A stretch of DNA of 64,000 nt, taken from the NCBI RefSeq assembly GCF_016495865.1, contig NZ_CP054706.1, positions 1,178,001 through 1,242,000 of the forward strand, given 5' to 3'. Of the stretch, positions 36,493 to 44,645 are shown one piece after another; the stretch's first letter is position 1, and the number at the start of each line of letters is the position of its first letter. A program made the translations under genes and the position numbers. This DNA comes from Salicibibacter cibi. Its GTDB lineage: Bacteria > Bacillota > Bacilli > Bacillales > Marinococcaceae. The notes beneath the pieces were generated by a model. The model made no database searches and was not told the origin of the DNA. It worked only from the letters and a program-made list of their open reading frames with translations.

Positions 36493-38022
36493 ATGACAGA
36501 GCATAATTATAGGGACATTTTAGAAGAAATTGAACAAGGTGGACCTGAACGATATCACAAAAGCAATGAGGATAAAGGCAAACGTTTTGTGCGGGAACGT
36601 TTGCGCATGCTGCTGGATGAAGATGCGCACGTGCTCGAAGACGGGAAATTCGCGAATGTCCAAGCCGGTGATTTACCGGCGGATGGCGTGATTACCGGCA
36701 TGGGCACAATACATGGACAACAAGTATGTTTTATGGCCAATGACTCCACCGTTAAAGCCGGCTCATGGGGCGCCCGTACCGTTGAAAAAATCATCCGTAT
36801 CCAGGAACAGGCTGAAAATCTGCGCTGTCCGATGTTTTACCTTGTTGATTCAGCCGGGGCGCGCATTACGGATCAAGTCGAAATGTTTCCCGGGCGGCGG
36901 GGAGCAGGACGTATTTTCCATAATCAAGTGAACCTATCCGGTCAAATTCCGCAAGTCTGCCTGCTTTTCGGCCCTTCGGCTGCCGGTGGCGCTTATATTC
37001 CGGCGTTTTGTGATGTTGTGATCATGGTGGAGAAAAATGCGTCCATGTATTTAGGCTCTCCGCGCATGGCGGAAATGGTAATTGGTGAGAAAGTAAGTTT
37101 GGAAGAGATGGGCGGCGCAGAAATGCATTGCAGCGTTTCCGGATGCGGGGATGTTCTTGCTGTAGACGAACCCAGCGCAATCGAAAAAGCACGTCAATAT
37201 ATCACTTATTTTCCTGAAAACTACCGTGAAAAAACAAAGGCAGTGGCTGCGAAAGCGCCGGTTGCCGGGGACAAAGAATTGGCGGATCTGATTCCGGAAA
37301 ATCAAAATGCCCCATTTGATATGTATAAACTCATTGAACAATTGATTGATGAAGACAGTTTTTTTGAAATGAAGCGTTTATTTGCACCGGAATTAATCAC
37401 GGGGTTGGCTCGAATGAACGGGAAAGTGGTAGGGATCATTGCCAATCAACCAAAAGCGAAGGGCGGGGTTCTTTTTCACGATTCCGCAGACAAAGCGGCA
37501 CGCTTCATAAATCTTTGTGATGCCTTTAATATTCCGCTGCTGTTTCTTGCGGACGTGCCCGGCTTTATGATCGGTACGAAGGTTGAGCAGGCCGGTATCA
37601 TTCGCCATGGAGCAAAAATGATTTCGGCTATGTCGAGCGCCACAGTTCCGAAAATATCCGTCATCGTGCGAAAAGCTTATGGTGCGGGTTTATATGCAAT
37701 GGCCGGTCCTGCTTTCGAACCCGATTATTGCGTAGCACTTCCGACGGCGCAGATTGCTGTCATGGGACCCGAAGCAGCAGTGAATGCTGTTTATGCAAAT
37801 AAGATCGCCGAACTGCCTGAAGAAGAAAGAAGCGCATACATTTCGGGAAAACGCAAGGAGTACCAAGAGAATATTGATATTTATCGACTGGGCTCCGAAC
37901 TTGTCGTCGATGACATCGTTGCCCCCGGAAATTTAAGACAGACGCTCATCTCAAGGTTTCAAGCATATGCAGAGAAGCAAATGCCGGCCCCTGACAAAAA
38001 ACATAATGTTGACCCGGTTTAG
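36493..38022 (+). CDS. yngE: Acyl-CoA carboxylase, carboxyltransferase subunit
   Basis: 509 residues, class of propionyl-CoA/methylcrotonyl-CoA carboxylase beta chains. The two crotonase-like halves contain the biotin- and acyl-CoA-binding motifs (LVDSAGARI, FGPSAAGGAYIPAFCD, and FLADVPGFMIGTK, YGAGLYAMAGP). The ATG at 36493 is 9 bases past GGAGGT; the ATGs at 36472 and 36475 are less likely. Genes for HMG-CoA lyase and methylglutaconyl hydratase, which complete leucine breakdown in B. subtilis, are missing from this operon. Terminator follows. Confidence 0.92.
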   Translation: MTEHNYRDILEEIEQGGPERYHKSNEDKGKRFVRERLRMLLDEDAHVLEDGKFANVQAGDLPADGVITGMGTIHGQQVCFMANDSTVKAGSWGARTVEKIIRIQEQAENLRCPMFYLVDSAGARITDQVEMFPGRRGAGRIFHNQVNLSGQIPQVCLLFGPSAAGGAYIPAFCDVVIMVEKNASMYLGSPRMAEMVIGEKVSLEEMGGAEMHCSVSGCGDVLAVDEPSAIEKARQYITYFPENYREKTKAVAAKAPVAGDKELADLIPENQNAPFDMYKLIEQLIDEDSFFEMKRLFAPELITGLARMNGKVVGIIANQPKAKGGVLFHDSADKAARFINLCDAFNIPLLFLADVPGFMIGTKVEQAGIIRHGAKMISAMSSATVPKISVIVRKAYGAGLYAMAGPAFEPDYCVALPTAQIAVMGPEAAVNAVYANKIAELPEEERSAYISGKRKEYQENIDIYRLGSELVVDDIVAPGNLRQTLISRFQAYAEKQMPAPDKKHNVDPV

Positions 38023-38063
38023 CGAAGAAAAACTGTATTCGAATACAAAATAGGAACAACGTC

Positions 38064-38090
38064 AAGGAGCAAATATGCTCCTTTTCTTCT
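38064..38090 (+). terminator. Terminator of the acyl-CoA operon
   Basis: AAGGAGCA (38064-38071) with TGCTCCTT (38076-38083) and a T-rich tail. Confidence 0.8.
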
Positions 38091-38178
38091 TTATTGGATG
38101 AACTTACTAATTGAAATAAAGGATAGAGTGCCGATTTCGATACAAACTATGGGTACCAAGCAAGGGAGGTGAGATAAG

Positions 38179-38379
38179 ATGGCAAGCAACAATTCAAACC
38201 AACTTGTTGTACCTGGCGTTGATCAGGCACTCGATCAAATGAAATATGAAATTGCACAAGAGTTCAATGTGCAGCTTGGTGGCGAATCCACATCCCGTTC
38301 TAACGGCTCTGTAGGTGGGGAAATCACTAAGCGTTTGGTTCAGATGGCCGAGCAACAAATGAACGGCTATCAGCGATAA
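38179..38379 (+). CDS. ssp: Small acid-soluble spore protein, alpha/beta type
   Basis: 66 residues. Binds and protects spore DNA from UV and heat. The two conserved blocks are present: [20 protein letters not shown] (with the Glu-Phe cut site of the GPR protease) and [18 protein letters not shown]. Strong GGGAGGTGA site. The presence proves a spore former. It lies directly before a bidirectional terminator shared with yheE. Confidence 0.95.
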   Translation: MASNNSNQLVVPGVDQALDQMKYEIAQEFNVQLGGESTSRSNGSVGGEITKRLVQMAEQQMNGYQR

Positions 38380-38400
38380 CAAATGTATACAGATGACTAA

Positions 38401-38422
38401 AAAGGCAGCTTCGGCTGCCTTT
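38401..38422. terminator. Bidirectional terminator between ssp and yheE
   Basis: AAAGGCAGC, TTCG loop, GCTGCCTTT, with A's before and T's after; serves both convergent genes. Confidence 0.88.
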
Positions 38423-38423
38423 T

Positions 38424-38648
38424 TCACGTTTGACCGGGGTGGTGGTCCTCGTATATATGGTATAGCATTAAGTCGTGCACTTCCATTTCCACCTTGTCCA
38501 CATTATCAGGTGGTTCATTTTTCCAATCGATTGTTCCATCTTGTGCATATATTCCTATACAATGTTTTCCCTTGTAAAAAAATGAAATTTTCCATTCTTT
38601 CCTAATCCAATTATCTTTAAGTGTTTTGAACTGAAAATGTGTAAGCAA
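38424..38648 (-). CDS. yheE: YheE-family protein (DUF5342)
   Basis: 74 residues of unknown function. N-terminal LTHFQFKTL, a strand-rich centre (ISFFYKGKHCIGIYAQDGTIDW) and a C-terminal helix VHDLMLYHIYEDH match the YheE family of Bacillus. Position next to yheB and yheA repeats the B. subtilis order, but the ATP-grasp genes yheC and yheD, which lie between in B. subtilis, are missing. Confidence 0.8.
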   Translation of the reverse strand: MLTHFQFKTLKDNWIRKEWKISFFYKGKHCIGIYAQDGTIDWKNEPPDNVDKVEMEVHDLMLYHIYEDHHPGQT

Positions 38649-38809
38649 ACAGGAGCCTCCCCCAACTCTTCATAACGTTTCTCTATATGGTATCATGTTT
38701 GTGGGAAACTTGTCTTAAAGAGATTGTTCAATAATTCCTGAACTTCTGCACGTATGTAAAGTTGCATGGGTCTGGAGTTTTCAATAATTATGATGCGAGG
38801 AGTCTTGTC

Positions 38810-39952
38810 ATGAACGGCTGGTTACTTTTAGTATTGACCGCTTTATTGGCGGCCGTTATCGGGTTTATAACGAATGTCATTGCTGTTTCTATGCTTTTTC
38901 GCCCACGAAAAGCCATTTTTATTGGTTCGTGGCAATTGCCGTTTACTCCGGGATTAATTCCTAAACGCCACGAGGATATCGCGAACCATCTGGGAAGGAT
39001 TATGATGGAACATTTGTTAACGGTGGAAGGGTTACAAGGGCGATTAACCGAACAACAATTTCAAAACGAGGTTAATACGTGGGTAAAAGAAGGAGTGAAA
39101 AAATGGCTGTCGAATGAAGAGCGCTCGCTCCGGGAAATAACGGAACATTACAGTTCATGGTCGGCGCCTGATCGGAAAGTGGAACAACGCATCAAGGGTA
39201 TGATATCCGATCGTATTGATGCTTATTGGAAAGAAATACAAGCACAGACGATTGAGGAGATCATTCCCGATGATTGGCGCCAAAAAGGGAGGGAGTTCAT
39301 CCCGAGAGTTGCTCACGGGATCTTACAACGTTTGCGTGTTTATTTGTATTCGAAAGAGGGGAAAGCCCAAGTACAATCGATTATTCAGGCATTTATTCGA
39401 CGGCGTGGTTCGATCGTTCAAATGTTGGATTCGTTTGTGCGAACGGAAAAAATGATTGAGCGTGTGTACCCCGAAGTTGTAAATGCTTTGACGTCTCGGG
39501 ATATTGAAAACTGGCTGCAAAAAAAACTTCATGAAGAGTATGATAAGGTTTTGCGGAAAAAAGGAAGCGACTTTGTTTCTGGGGAAACAATGGAGAATTA
39601 TCGCTTTGATCTTACAGATTTAGCGATGAACGAAATTCCCATCGATGAAGTATTTCACAAACCGGTGAAAGAATGGGCGGAACAGATAGATTTCCGCTAT
39701 GTAGATCAAATTTCCGATGTGGCCATACATCAGGCCGGTCGTTTTTTGGAAGTGAATATGAGCGGCATTTTGAAATCACTACGTCTCGACCAAGTTGTAA
39801 CGGAGCAAGTGAAAGCATTTCCGTTGGACCGCTTGGAAGAAATCGTTGTGAACATTTCTAATCGGGAGTTACGGATGATTAAATACTTAGGAGGGATTTT
39901 GGGAGGAATCATTGGAGTTGTCCAAGGATTGCTTATCCTGTTTCTTATATAG
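38810..39952 (+). CDS. yheB: YheB-family membrane protein (DUF445)
   Basis: 380 residues. Two terminal membrane helices enclose a long helical domain: N-terminal LLLVLTALLAAVIGFITNVIAVSMLF and C-terminal LGGILGGIIGVVQGLLILFLI. The N-terminal FRP(R)K...PFTPGLIPKR segment is typical of DUF445. It is implicated in spore or envelope integrity in Bacillus but has no known reaction. ATG 38810 has GAGGAG at 7 bases; the earlier ATG at 38762 is not supported. Confidence 0.9.
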   Translation: MNGWLLLVLTALLAAVIGFITNVIAVSMLFRPRKAIFIGSWQLPFTPGLIPKRHEDIANHLGRIMMEHLLTVEGLQGRLTEQQFQNEVNTWVKEGVKKWLSNEERSLREITEHYSSWSAPDRKVEQRIKGMISDRIDAYWKEIQAQTIEEIIPDDWRQKGREFIPRVAHGILQRLRVYLYSKEGKAQVQSIIQAFIRRRGSIVQMLDSFVRTEKMIERVYPEVVNALTSRDIENWLQKKLHEEYDKVLRKKGSDFVSGETMENYRFDLTDLAMNEIPIDEVFHKPVKEWAEQIDFRYVDQISDVAIHQAGRFLEVNMSGILKSLRLDQVVTEQVKAFPLDRLEEIVVNISNRELRMIKYLGGILGGIIGVVQGLLILFLI

Positions 39953-40066
39953 TGTCCCGGTGACACACTTCGATTGGTTCCGACGCCCAGGTCGGCTAGT
40001 GTCGGCGTTGTCACAGGATGTGACGGTTTTAGCCGACTCCCTTGCCCAGAGAAAAGCCCCTCTGAT
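39952..40066 (+). other. Structured intergenic sequence, possible RNA element
   Basis: Four stems can be drawn: GTGTC/GACAC (39952-39956, 39962-39966), GTCGGCTA/TAGCCGAC (39991-39998, 40030-40037) enclosing GTCACA/TGTGAC (40010-40015, 40019-40024), and CAGAG/CTCTG (40047-40051, 40060-40064). There is no T tract, so it is not an ordinary terminator. It lies 120 bases upstream of yheA. Confidence 0.4.
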
Positions 40067-40185
40067 GGAAGTTTCACAGTATGAAATATGGGGTTTGGGC
40101 TGTTATTTGCAGAACAGGCATGTTATCCTCGAAAAGGTGTAACGTAATGAAGAAACGGCAAGGATGGAATAAAAGGAGGAAAATC

Positions 40186-40551
40186 ATGGCTGATCATTTA
40201 CATGACAAAGCACACGAATTAGCGCGAGCATTAAGGGAGAGCGATGAATATCAGGCATTGCAAGCGCTGCACGAAGAAGTGGAGGAAGATGACGTTGCAA
40301 GCCGAATGCTCTCGAATTTCCGCAAAGTTCAATTGGATTTGCAGGATAAGCAAATGCAAGGAGAGCAACCTTCGGAAGAAGAAATTAGCCAAGCCCAAAA
40401 GCAATTTGAAATGGTGCAACAACATGATGTCATTTCCAGGCTAATGGAAGAAGAGCAGCGAATGAGCACGGTTATCGGCGACATGAATAAAATCATTACA
40501 GAACCGCTGGAATCGCTGTATGGTACACCTGAAGACGAGCAAAGCCAATAA
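40186..40551 (+). CDS. yheA: YheA (YlbF/YmcA-family protein)
   Basis: 121-residue all-helical protein of the YlbF/YmcA/YheA family. Contains the Q/E-rich amphipathic helices (ALRESDEYQALQALHEEVEED, DLQDKQMQGEQPSEEE) typical of the family. Paralogues YlbF and YmcA regulate RNase Y; YheA's own role is unknown. ATG 40186 follows AAAGGAGGA. Terminator 6 bases after the stop. Confidence 0.9.
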   Translation: MADHLHDKAHELARALRESDEYQALQALHEEVEEDDVASRMLSNFRKVQLDLQDKQMQGEQPSEEEISQAQKQFEMVQQHDVISRLMEEEQRMSTVIGDMNKIITEPLESLYGTPEDEQSQ

Positions 40552-40556
40552 TTAAG

Positions 40557-40590
40557 AAAAATGGAGAGCCGAGCGCTCTCCATTTTTTTG
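40557..40590 (+). terminator. Terminator after yheA
   Basis: AAAATGGAGAGC with GCTCTCCATTTT then T's. Confidence 0.88.
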
Positions 40591-40750
40591 CGAAGTAGCC
40601 CGAAATAGCCGTCCACATCGGAAAAACGGTCGCCATGAAAGGCCGGATCACTAAACCTTCGCTAGCCAAACGCCATTACAGTTCTAAATTTCCCCTTTCG
40701 GACATAGTGTTTTACTAATAGGGCAACGAGTACGAACAGGAGGGGTGACC

Positions 40751-41605
40751 TTGAACTATCGGTTATTAGCCTTGGCTGTTGACGGAGCCATTTTAAAAGA
40801 CAACAGCCGGTTATCAAGAACGACGAAGGAAGCGATTGAATTTGTGCGGAATAAAGGGGTTTATGTAACACTAGCGACCCATCGTTCCTATCAGCAAGCG
40901 AATAAAATCGCGAAAGCGTTGAGAATGGAGCACGAAATGATTTGCTACGGAGGGGCCCTTATCGCCGGACGGGCGGATAAACCGCTTTATGCCCAACGTA
41001 TGCCGGTGGAAATGGCACGGGATATCGCTTTTGAATTGGAGCGATTTGGATGCCAGATGGTTGTCGAACATGAAAATTTTGAGTTGACAAATCGTCTGCA
41101 CCAACCGCAAAATTTGCTCGGAAAGATGACGGTAAGCGTGAGCGAGTCTTTATTTTATCCGCAGACGGTTGTTGAACATATGAGCGAACATATCGATTTG
41201 CATCGTATATCTCCGTTACGAATGAAAGTTGATTTTGACGTCAATGAAGAAAAAGTAGCGGCCATTGATCATCTGCAAAGCATAATCCCGGGGTTAAGCA
41301 TTGTGGAGCAAGAAGGAGACATTCCTTCCGTCCATTTAAAGATGAAAGAAGCAAACAAATCAGAAACGTTGCTTTATCTCGGTCATGAACTTGGCATCCA
41401 TCCCGGGGAGATGGTTGCAGTAGCAGCAAAAGCGGAAGATGAAGAAATGTTGGGTACAGTCGGTTTGGGCGTGGCCATGGGGCAGTCATCGCTCCATCTG
41501 CGTAAAAGCGCGGATTGGGTAACGAGATCAAATGATCAGGATGGGCTTGCATATATGATTAAAGAAGTATTTAGAAAGCAAATGAACGTATCGCAACATC
41601 ATTAG
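40751..41605 (+). CDS. yhaX: YhaX-like HAD-fold protein with altered active site
   Basis: 284 residues of the Cof (HAD-IIB) type from TTG 40751 (AGGAGGGG at 6 bases). Motif I should read DxDGT; here it is A9-V10-D11-G12-A13, so the nucleophilic Asp is an Ala. Motif IV, normally GDxxND, reads AAKAEDEEM. With both lost, phosphatase activity is doubtful. B. subtilis YhaX, a sporulation protein, also departs from the canonical motif. Neighbours yheA, yhzC, yhaQ and yhaP match the B. subtilis order. A repeated sequence overlaps the stop codon. Confidence 0.82.
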   Translation: MNYRLLALAVDGAILKDNSRLSRTTKEAIEFVRNKGVYVTLATHRSYQQANKIAKALRMEHEMICYGGALIAGRADKPLYAQRMPVEMARDIAFELERFGCQMVVEHENFELTNRLHQPQNLLGKMTVSVSESLFYPQTVVEHMSEHIDLHRISPLRMKVDFDVNEEKVAAIDHLQSIIPGLSIVEQEGDIPSVHLKMKEANKSETLLYLGHELGIHPGEMVAVAAKAEDEEMLGTVGLGVAMGQSSLHLRKSADWVTRSNDQDGLAYMIKEVFRKQMNVSQHH

Positions 41606-41624
41606 AAAACTTGGTTTTTCGCCA
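41601..41624 (+). repeat. Dispersed stop-codon-linked element, copy 2
   Basis: ATTAGAAAACTTGGTTTTTCGCCA, one base from 15017-15040. Both copies begin over the stop codon of the gene upstream (yhaX here, trmL there). Confidence 0.6.
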
Positions 41625-41636
41625 TATAAAAAACGA

Positions 41637-41667
41637 TTGCCCTCTCATTTTCGGATGAGGGGGCAAC
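41637..41667 (-). terminator. Terminator between yhaX and yhzC
   Basis: TTGCCCTCTCAT with ATGAGGGGGCAA; T-rich downstream on the minus strand, so it ends yhzC transcription and probably yhaX as well. Confidence 0.75.
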
Positions 41668-41677
41668 AACATTAGAT

Positions 41678-41857
41678 TTAACGGTAAAATAACAACAATT
41701 TTCCGGAACGCACGAGACGATGGGTTGTTGTCATATACGATTCTTCCTGTAACCGACTTCTTCCATGCTCAATTGCTTCCTCGTCTGTATCGAATGTATA
41801 AGATTCATTGAGCAACAATTCTCCGGTTTTATTAAATACAGTTAGAGCATAATCCAT
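41678..41857 (-). CDS. yhzC: YhzC-like small protein
   Basis: 59 residues from ATG 41857, which has GGAGGGA upstream. The N-terminal DYALTVFNKTGELLLNESY and C-terminal HRLVRSGKLLLFYR fit the YhzC family of Bacillus, always found beside yhaX. Function unknown; predicted small alpha/beta protein. Confidence 0.7.
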   Translation of the reverse strand: MDYALTVFNKTGELLLNESYTFDTDEEAIEHGRSRLQEESYMTTTHRLVRSGKLLLFYR

Positions 41858-41992
41858 AGCGGTCCCTCCCTCCACTTCTTTCCCATTATTTTATCAAAGA
41901 GCTGTTCTGTTTGAAAGGCCTTTCAAATAAGAACGCAAGCCCGGGCTTGTAGAAAGCGGCATGTATTGCTAGTATGGCAAAGAGGTGAGTAC

Positions 41993-42892
41993 ATGGCTTT
42001 GCGAATGGAGAACGTTACGAAAAGATTTGGAGCAAAAACAGCGGTCGATCAATTATTTTTACATATTGACTCCGGTGAAATGTTTGGCATGTTGGGGGCG
42101 AACGGTGCCGGGAAAACAACGACTTTCCGCATGATGATCGGCTTGTTTGCCCCCGATGACGGCGGGGTTTCCTGGAATGGAAGTCCTCCACAATCGTTGG
42201 ATGCGCGCATCATTGGTTATTTGCCGGAAGAGAGGGGCTTGTATCCGAAACTGAAAGTGATGGAGCAGATGATCTATCTTGGGCGTTTGCGAGGGCTTTC
42301 CAAGCATGATATTGTTGCCGAAGTGGATGCTTGGCTGGAGCGTTTTCACATTCCTCATTATCGGAAAGCTAAAGTGGAAAACCTTTCAAAAGGGAATCAA
42401 CAAAAAATACAATTCATTGCCGCTGTATTGCATCGTCCGCAGCTTTTGATTTTGGACGAGCCTTTTAGCGGTTTGGACCCCATTAATGTCGATTTGCTAA
42501 AAAAAGCTGTTGTAAAACTCAAAAACGAAGGGACAACCATTGTTTTCTCCAGCCATGATATGAAGCATGTCGAATCTCTTTGCGAAAATCTTTGTATCAT
42601 GGATAAAGGCAAACCGGTCGTCCATGGAAAGTTAAGTGACATCAAACGCACATATGAAAAACGTAAACTCCATATTCGAGCGGATTTTTCGCTCTCGTTT
42701 TTGGGGGACGTTGATGGCGTGTTGCAAATGACCGTTGGTGCCGAGGAGACGATGCTTGCGATTCGTGATGAAACAGTGGCAAAAGATATTTTCAGCCGGC
42801 TTCAGGATTATGGGTATGTGCGCCATTTTTCCGTGCAAGAACCAACGTTGCATGACATTTTCATTGAGAAGGTGGGCCGAACGTATGCGTAA
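41993..42892 (+). CDS. yhaQ: ABC transporter ATP-binding protein YhaQ
   Basis: 299 residues. Walker A GANGAGKTTT, signature LSKGNQQKIQFIA, Walker B LLILDEPFSGLDP, switch His in SSHDM. Its partner is the ABC-2 permease YhaP, encoded with an 8-base overlap at 42885. Family members export sodium or small antimicrobials (NatAB type); the substrate of YhaPQ is not known. ATG 41993 follows AGAGGTG. Confidence 0.92.
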   Translation: MALRMENVTKRFGAKTAVDQLFLHIDSGEMFGMLGANGAGKTTTFRMMIGLFAPDDGGVSWNGSPPQSLDARIIGYLPEERGLYPKLKVMEQMIYLGRLRGLSKHDIVAEVDAWLERFHIPHYRKAKVENLSKGNQQKIQFIAAVLHRPQLLILDEPFSGLDPINVDLLKKAVVKLKNEGTTIVFSSHDMKHVESLCENLCIMDKGKPVVHGKLSDIKRTYEKRKLHIRADFSLSFLGDVDGVLQMTVGAEETMLAIRDETVAKDIFSRLQDYGYVRHFSVQEPTLHDIFIEKVGRTYA

Positions 42893-44174
42893 AATGTTCA
42901 TCGTGCTCGCCCATACATATTGGACAAAAATCAAATCGAAAACGTTTATGCTCACGACATTGATGATGGCTGTGTTTATGCTCGTGTTTTTGAATTTGAA
43001 TAATATCATCCAGTTTTTTGACGGGGACCCATCCGAGCAAACCTATGCGGTGCTTATGATCGATGAAAGCGACGGTCTGTTTGAACCGTTGGCAGAAGAA
43101 ATAGAGAGCGGAAGCGGTCAAATTACGATAGATGAAGCCTCTCAAGAAGAGGAAGAAGTTGCCGGGAAAGCTGTTATGGAAGGGCAATATGATGCTTATT
43201 TACGAGTGGATGGACAGGCGGATGATATCGAAGGGCATTTTTTCGCGCCAACGATCAATGAAACGTATCTTCCTTCCCAACTTCAATCGGCCCTACAAAA
43301 CGTAAGGGAAGGGCAAATTGCGGCTGCTTTGCAGATCGAGGAAGAAGAACTGGAAACGCTGAATGAACCTGTGCCGTTTGGGCAAACAGCGTTGGATGAG
43401 ACCGCGCGCTCGGAAGCGGAATTAAACCAGGCGCGTTTACTCGTGAATGTTTTGTTATTCGTCATCTATTTTTCTGTCCTATTTCTCGGAAATATGATCG
43501 CTTCGGAAGTTGCCACCGAAAAATCATCAAGAGTGATGGAACTGTTGATCTCGAGTGCTACGCCCATTCAACAAATGTTTGGAAAGATTTTCGGAGTTGG
43601 GCTGATCGGACTTACGCAGTATTCGCTGATTTTTATGGTGGCTTTGGTTTCGTTTGCCCAATTCATCGGTACAGGCTCCGCTCCGGAGGCAGGCGAACTG
43701 ATGGAGCAACAAGCGCTGTTTGCGGCAGATGGTCCGGTTTTTTCATTGGAACTTTTTCTGTTTGCGTTTTTGTTTTTTATCCTCGGATACTTGTTGTATG
43801 CGACGCTCGCAGCCATGCTTGGTTCCGTCGTTACGAGAATTGAAGACGTAGGCCAGGCGGTGGGACCGATGAATATGCTTGTCATCTTAGCGCTCATGAT
43901 CTCTGTTTTTAGCATGGGGAATCCGGGTGCACCGATTGTAACCATTACTTCCTATATCCCGTTTTTCACGCCAATGATCATGTTTTTGCGTGTTGGAATG
44001 GGGGAGGCGGCAATCTGGGAAGTGTTTCTCTCGGCAGGAATCATGGTGATTACGATTGCGTTGTTAACGGCTATCGCCGCGAAAGTATACCGCGGCGGAG
44101 TGCTGTTGTATAATCATACTCGTATGTGGAAGAGCTTGAAGCAGGCAGTATTGCTATCAAAAAAAACACCATGA
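42885..44174 (+). CDS. yhaP: ABC transporter permease YhaP
   Basis: 429 residues, ABC-2 membrane subunit. An N-terminal membrane helix (FMLTTLMMAVFMLVFLNL), a long acidic extracytoplasmic domain and five or six C-terminal helices with the conserved EVATEKSSRVMELLISSATP coupling segment. Start ATG 42885 overlaps the end of yhaQ. It forms an exporter with YhaQ; NatB is the closest functional parallel. Confidence 0.9.
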   Translation: MRKMFIVLAHTYWTKIKSKTFMLTTLMMAVFMLVFLNLNNIIQFFDGDPSEQTYAVLMIDESDGLFEPLAEEIESGSGQITIDEASQEEEEVAGKAVMEGQYDAYLRVDGQADDIEGHFFAPTINETYLPSQLQSALQNVREGQIAAALQIEEEELETLNEPVPFGQTALDETARSEAELNQARLLVNVLLFVIYFSVLFLGNMIASEVATEKSSRVMELLISSATPIQQMFGKIFGVGLIGLTQYSLIFMVALVSFAQFIGTGSAPEAGELMEQQALFAADGPVFSLELFLFAFLFFILGYLLYATLAAMLGSVVTRIEDVGQAVGPMNMLVILALMISVFSMGNPGAPIVTITSYIPFFTPMIMFLRVGMGEAAIWEVFLSAGIMVITIALLTAIAAKVYRGGVLLYNHTRMWKSLKQAVLLSKKTP

Positions 44175-44280
44175 TAGCTGGATGAAAAGGTTATTCATTG
44201 GAAAAGATGGAAATAAAAGAATGTCAATGAGTAAGAAATATGTGATACAATGCAGGGAAATGGTGATTTTGCAACTAAGG

Positions 44281-44321
44281 CTTTTCGACCTAAAACCTTG
44301 GCGTGAAGCCAAGGTTTCTAA
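44281..44321. repeat. Hairpin related to the TTAGAAAACTTGG element, inverted
   Basis: AAACCTTGGC (44293-44302) pairs with GCCAAGGTTT (44308-44317), loop GTGAA. The reverse complement of the right half (TTATTAGAAACCTTGGCTTC) resembles the copies at 15017 and 41601. Confidence 0.5.
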
Positions 44322-44341
44322 TAAAGGGGGTGGCAGGAAAG

Positions 44342-44614
44342 ATGATGCTTGAATTTGTGACAGATATGAACTGGATTTACGTTATGGTGATGTTATCCAG
44401 CATCGCGGTGATTGGTTTTCAAAACCATCTTCGTTCCGTATCCCCGATGCAGCTGATAACAAGGCAATGGCAACAAAGCCGGCAAAAACATGTGAAGGTT
44501 TTTCTTTCTCAAGCGCCCGTCCCTGCTGTCCCCCGCGTACAACAAAAAATCCCTGCGTTCAACGATCGAAGCCATGATGATGACGATGAAGAATCCTATC
44601 CTTCTCTATATTAA
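44342..44614 (+). CDS. Hypothetical membrane-anchored protein
   Basis: 90 residues from ATG 44342 (AAGGGGGTGG upstream; an adjacent ATG is equally good). One N-terminal helix (WIYVMVMLSSIAVIGF), a basic middle part rich in Q and R, and an acidic tail (HDDDDEESYP). It is followed 28 bases later by the YidC-like gene and may be co-transcribed. No family recognised. Confidence 0.6.
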   Translation: MMLEFVTDMNWIYVMVMLSSIAVIGFQNHLRSVSPMQLITRQWQQSRQKHVKVFLSQAPVPAVPRVQQKIPAFNDRSHDDDDEESYPSLY

Positions 44615-44645
44615 ATGTACCAATCTAATATAAGGAGGACCTTTG

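Noticed and set aside
40557-40750. Riboswitch before yhaX
   Set aside because: Only the yheA terminator is visible there; no known riboswitch core was recognised.
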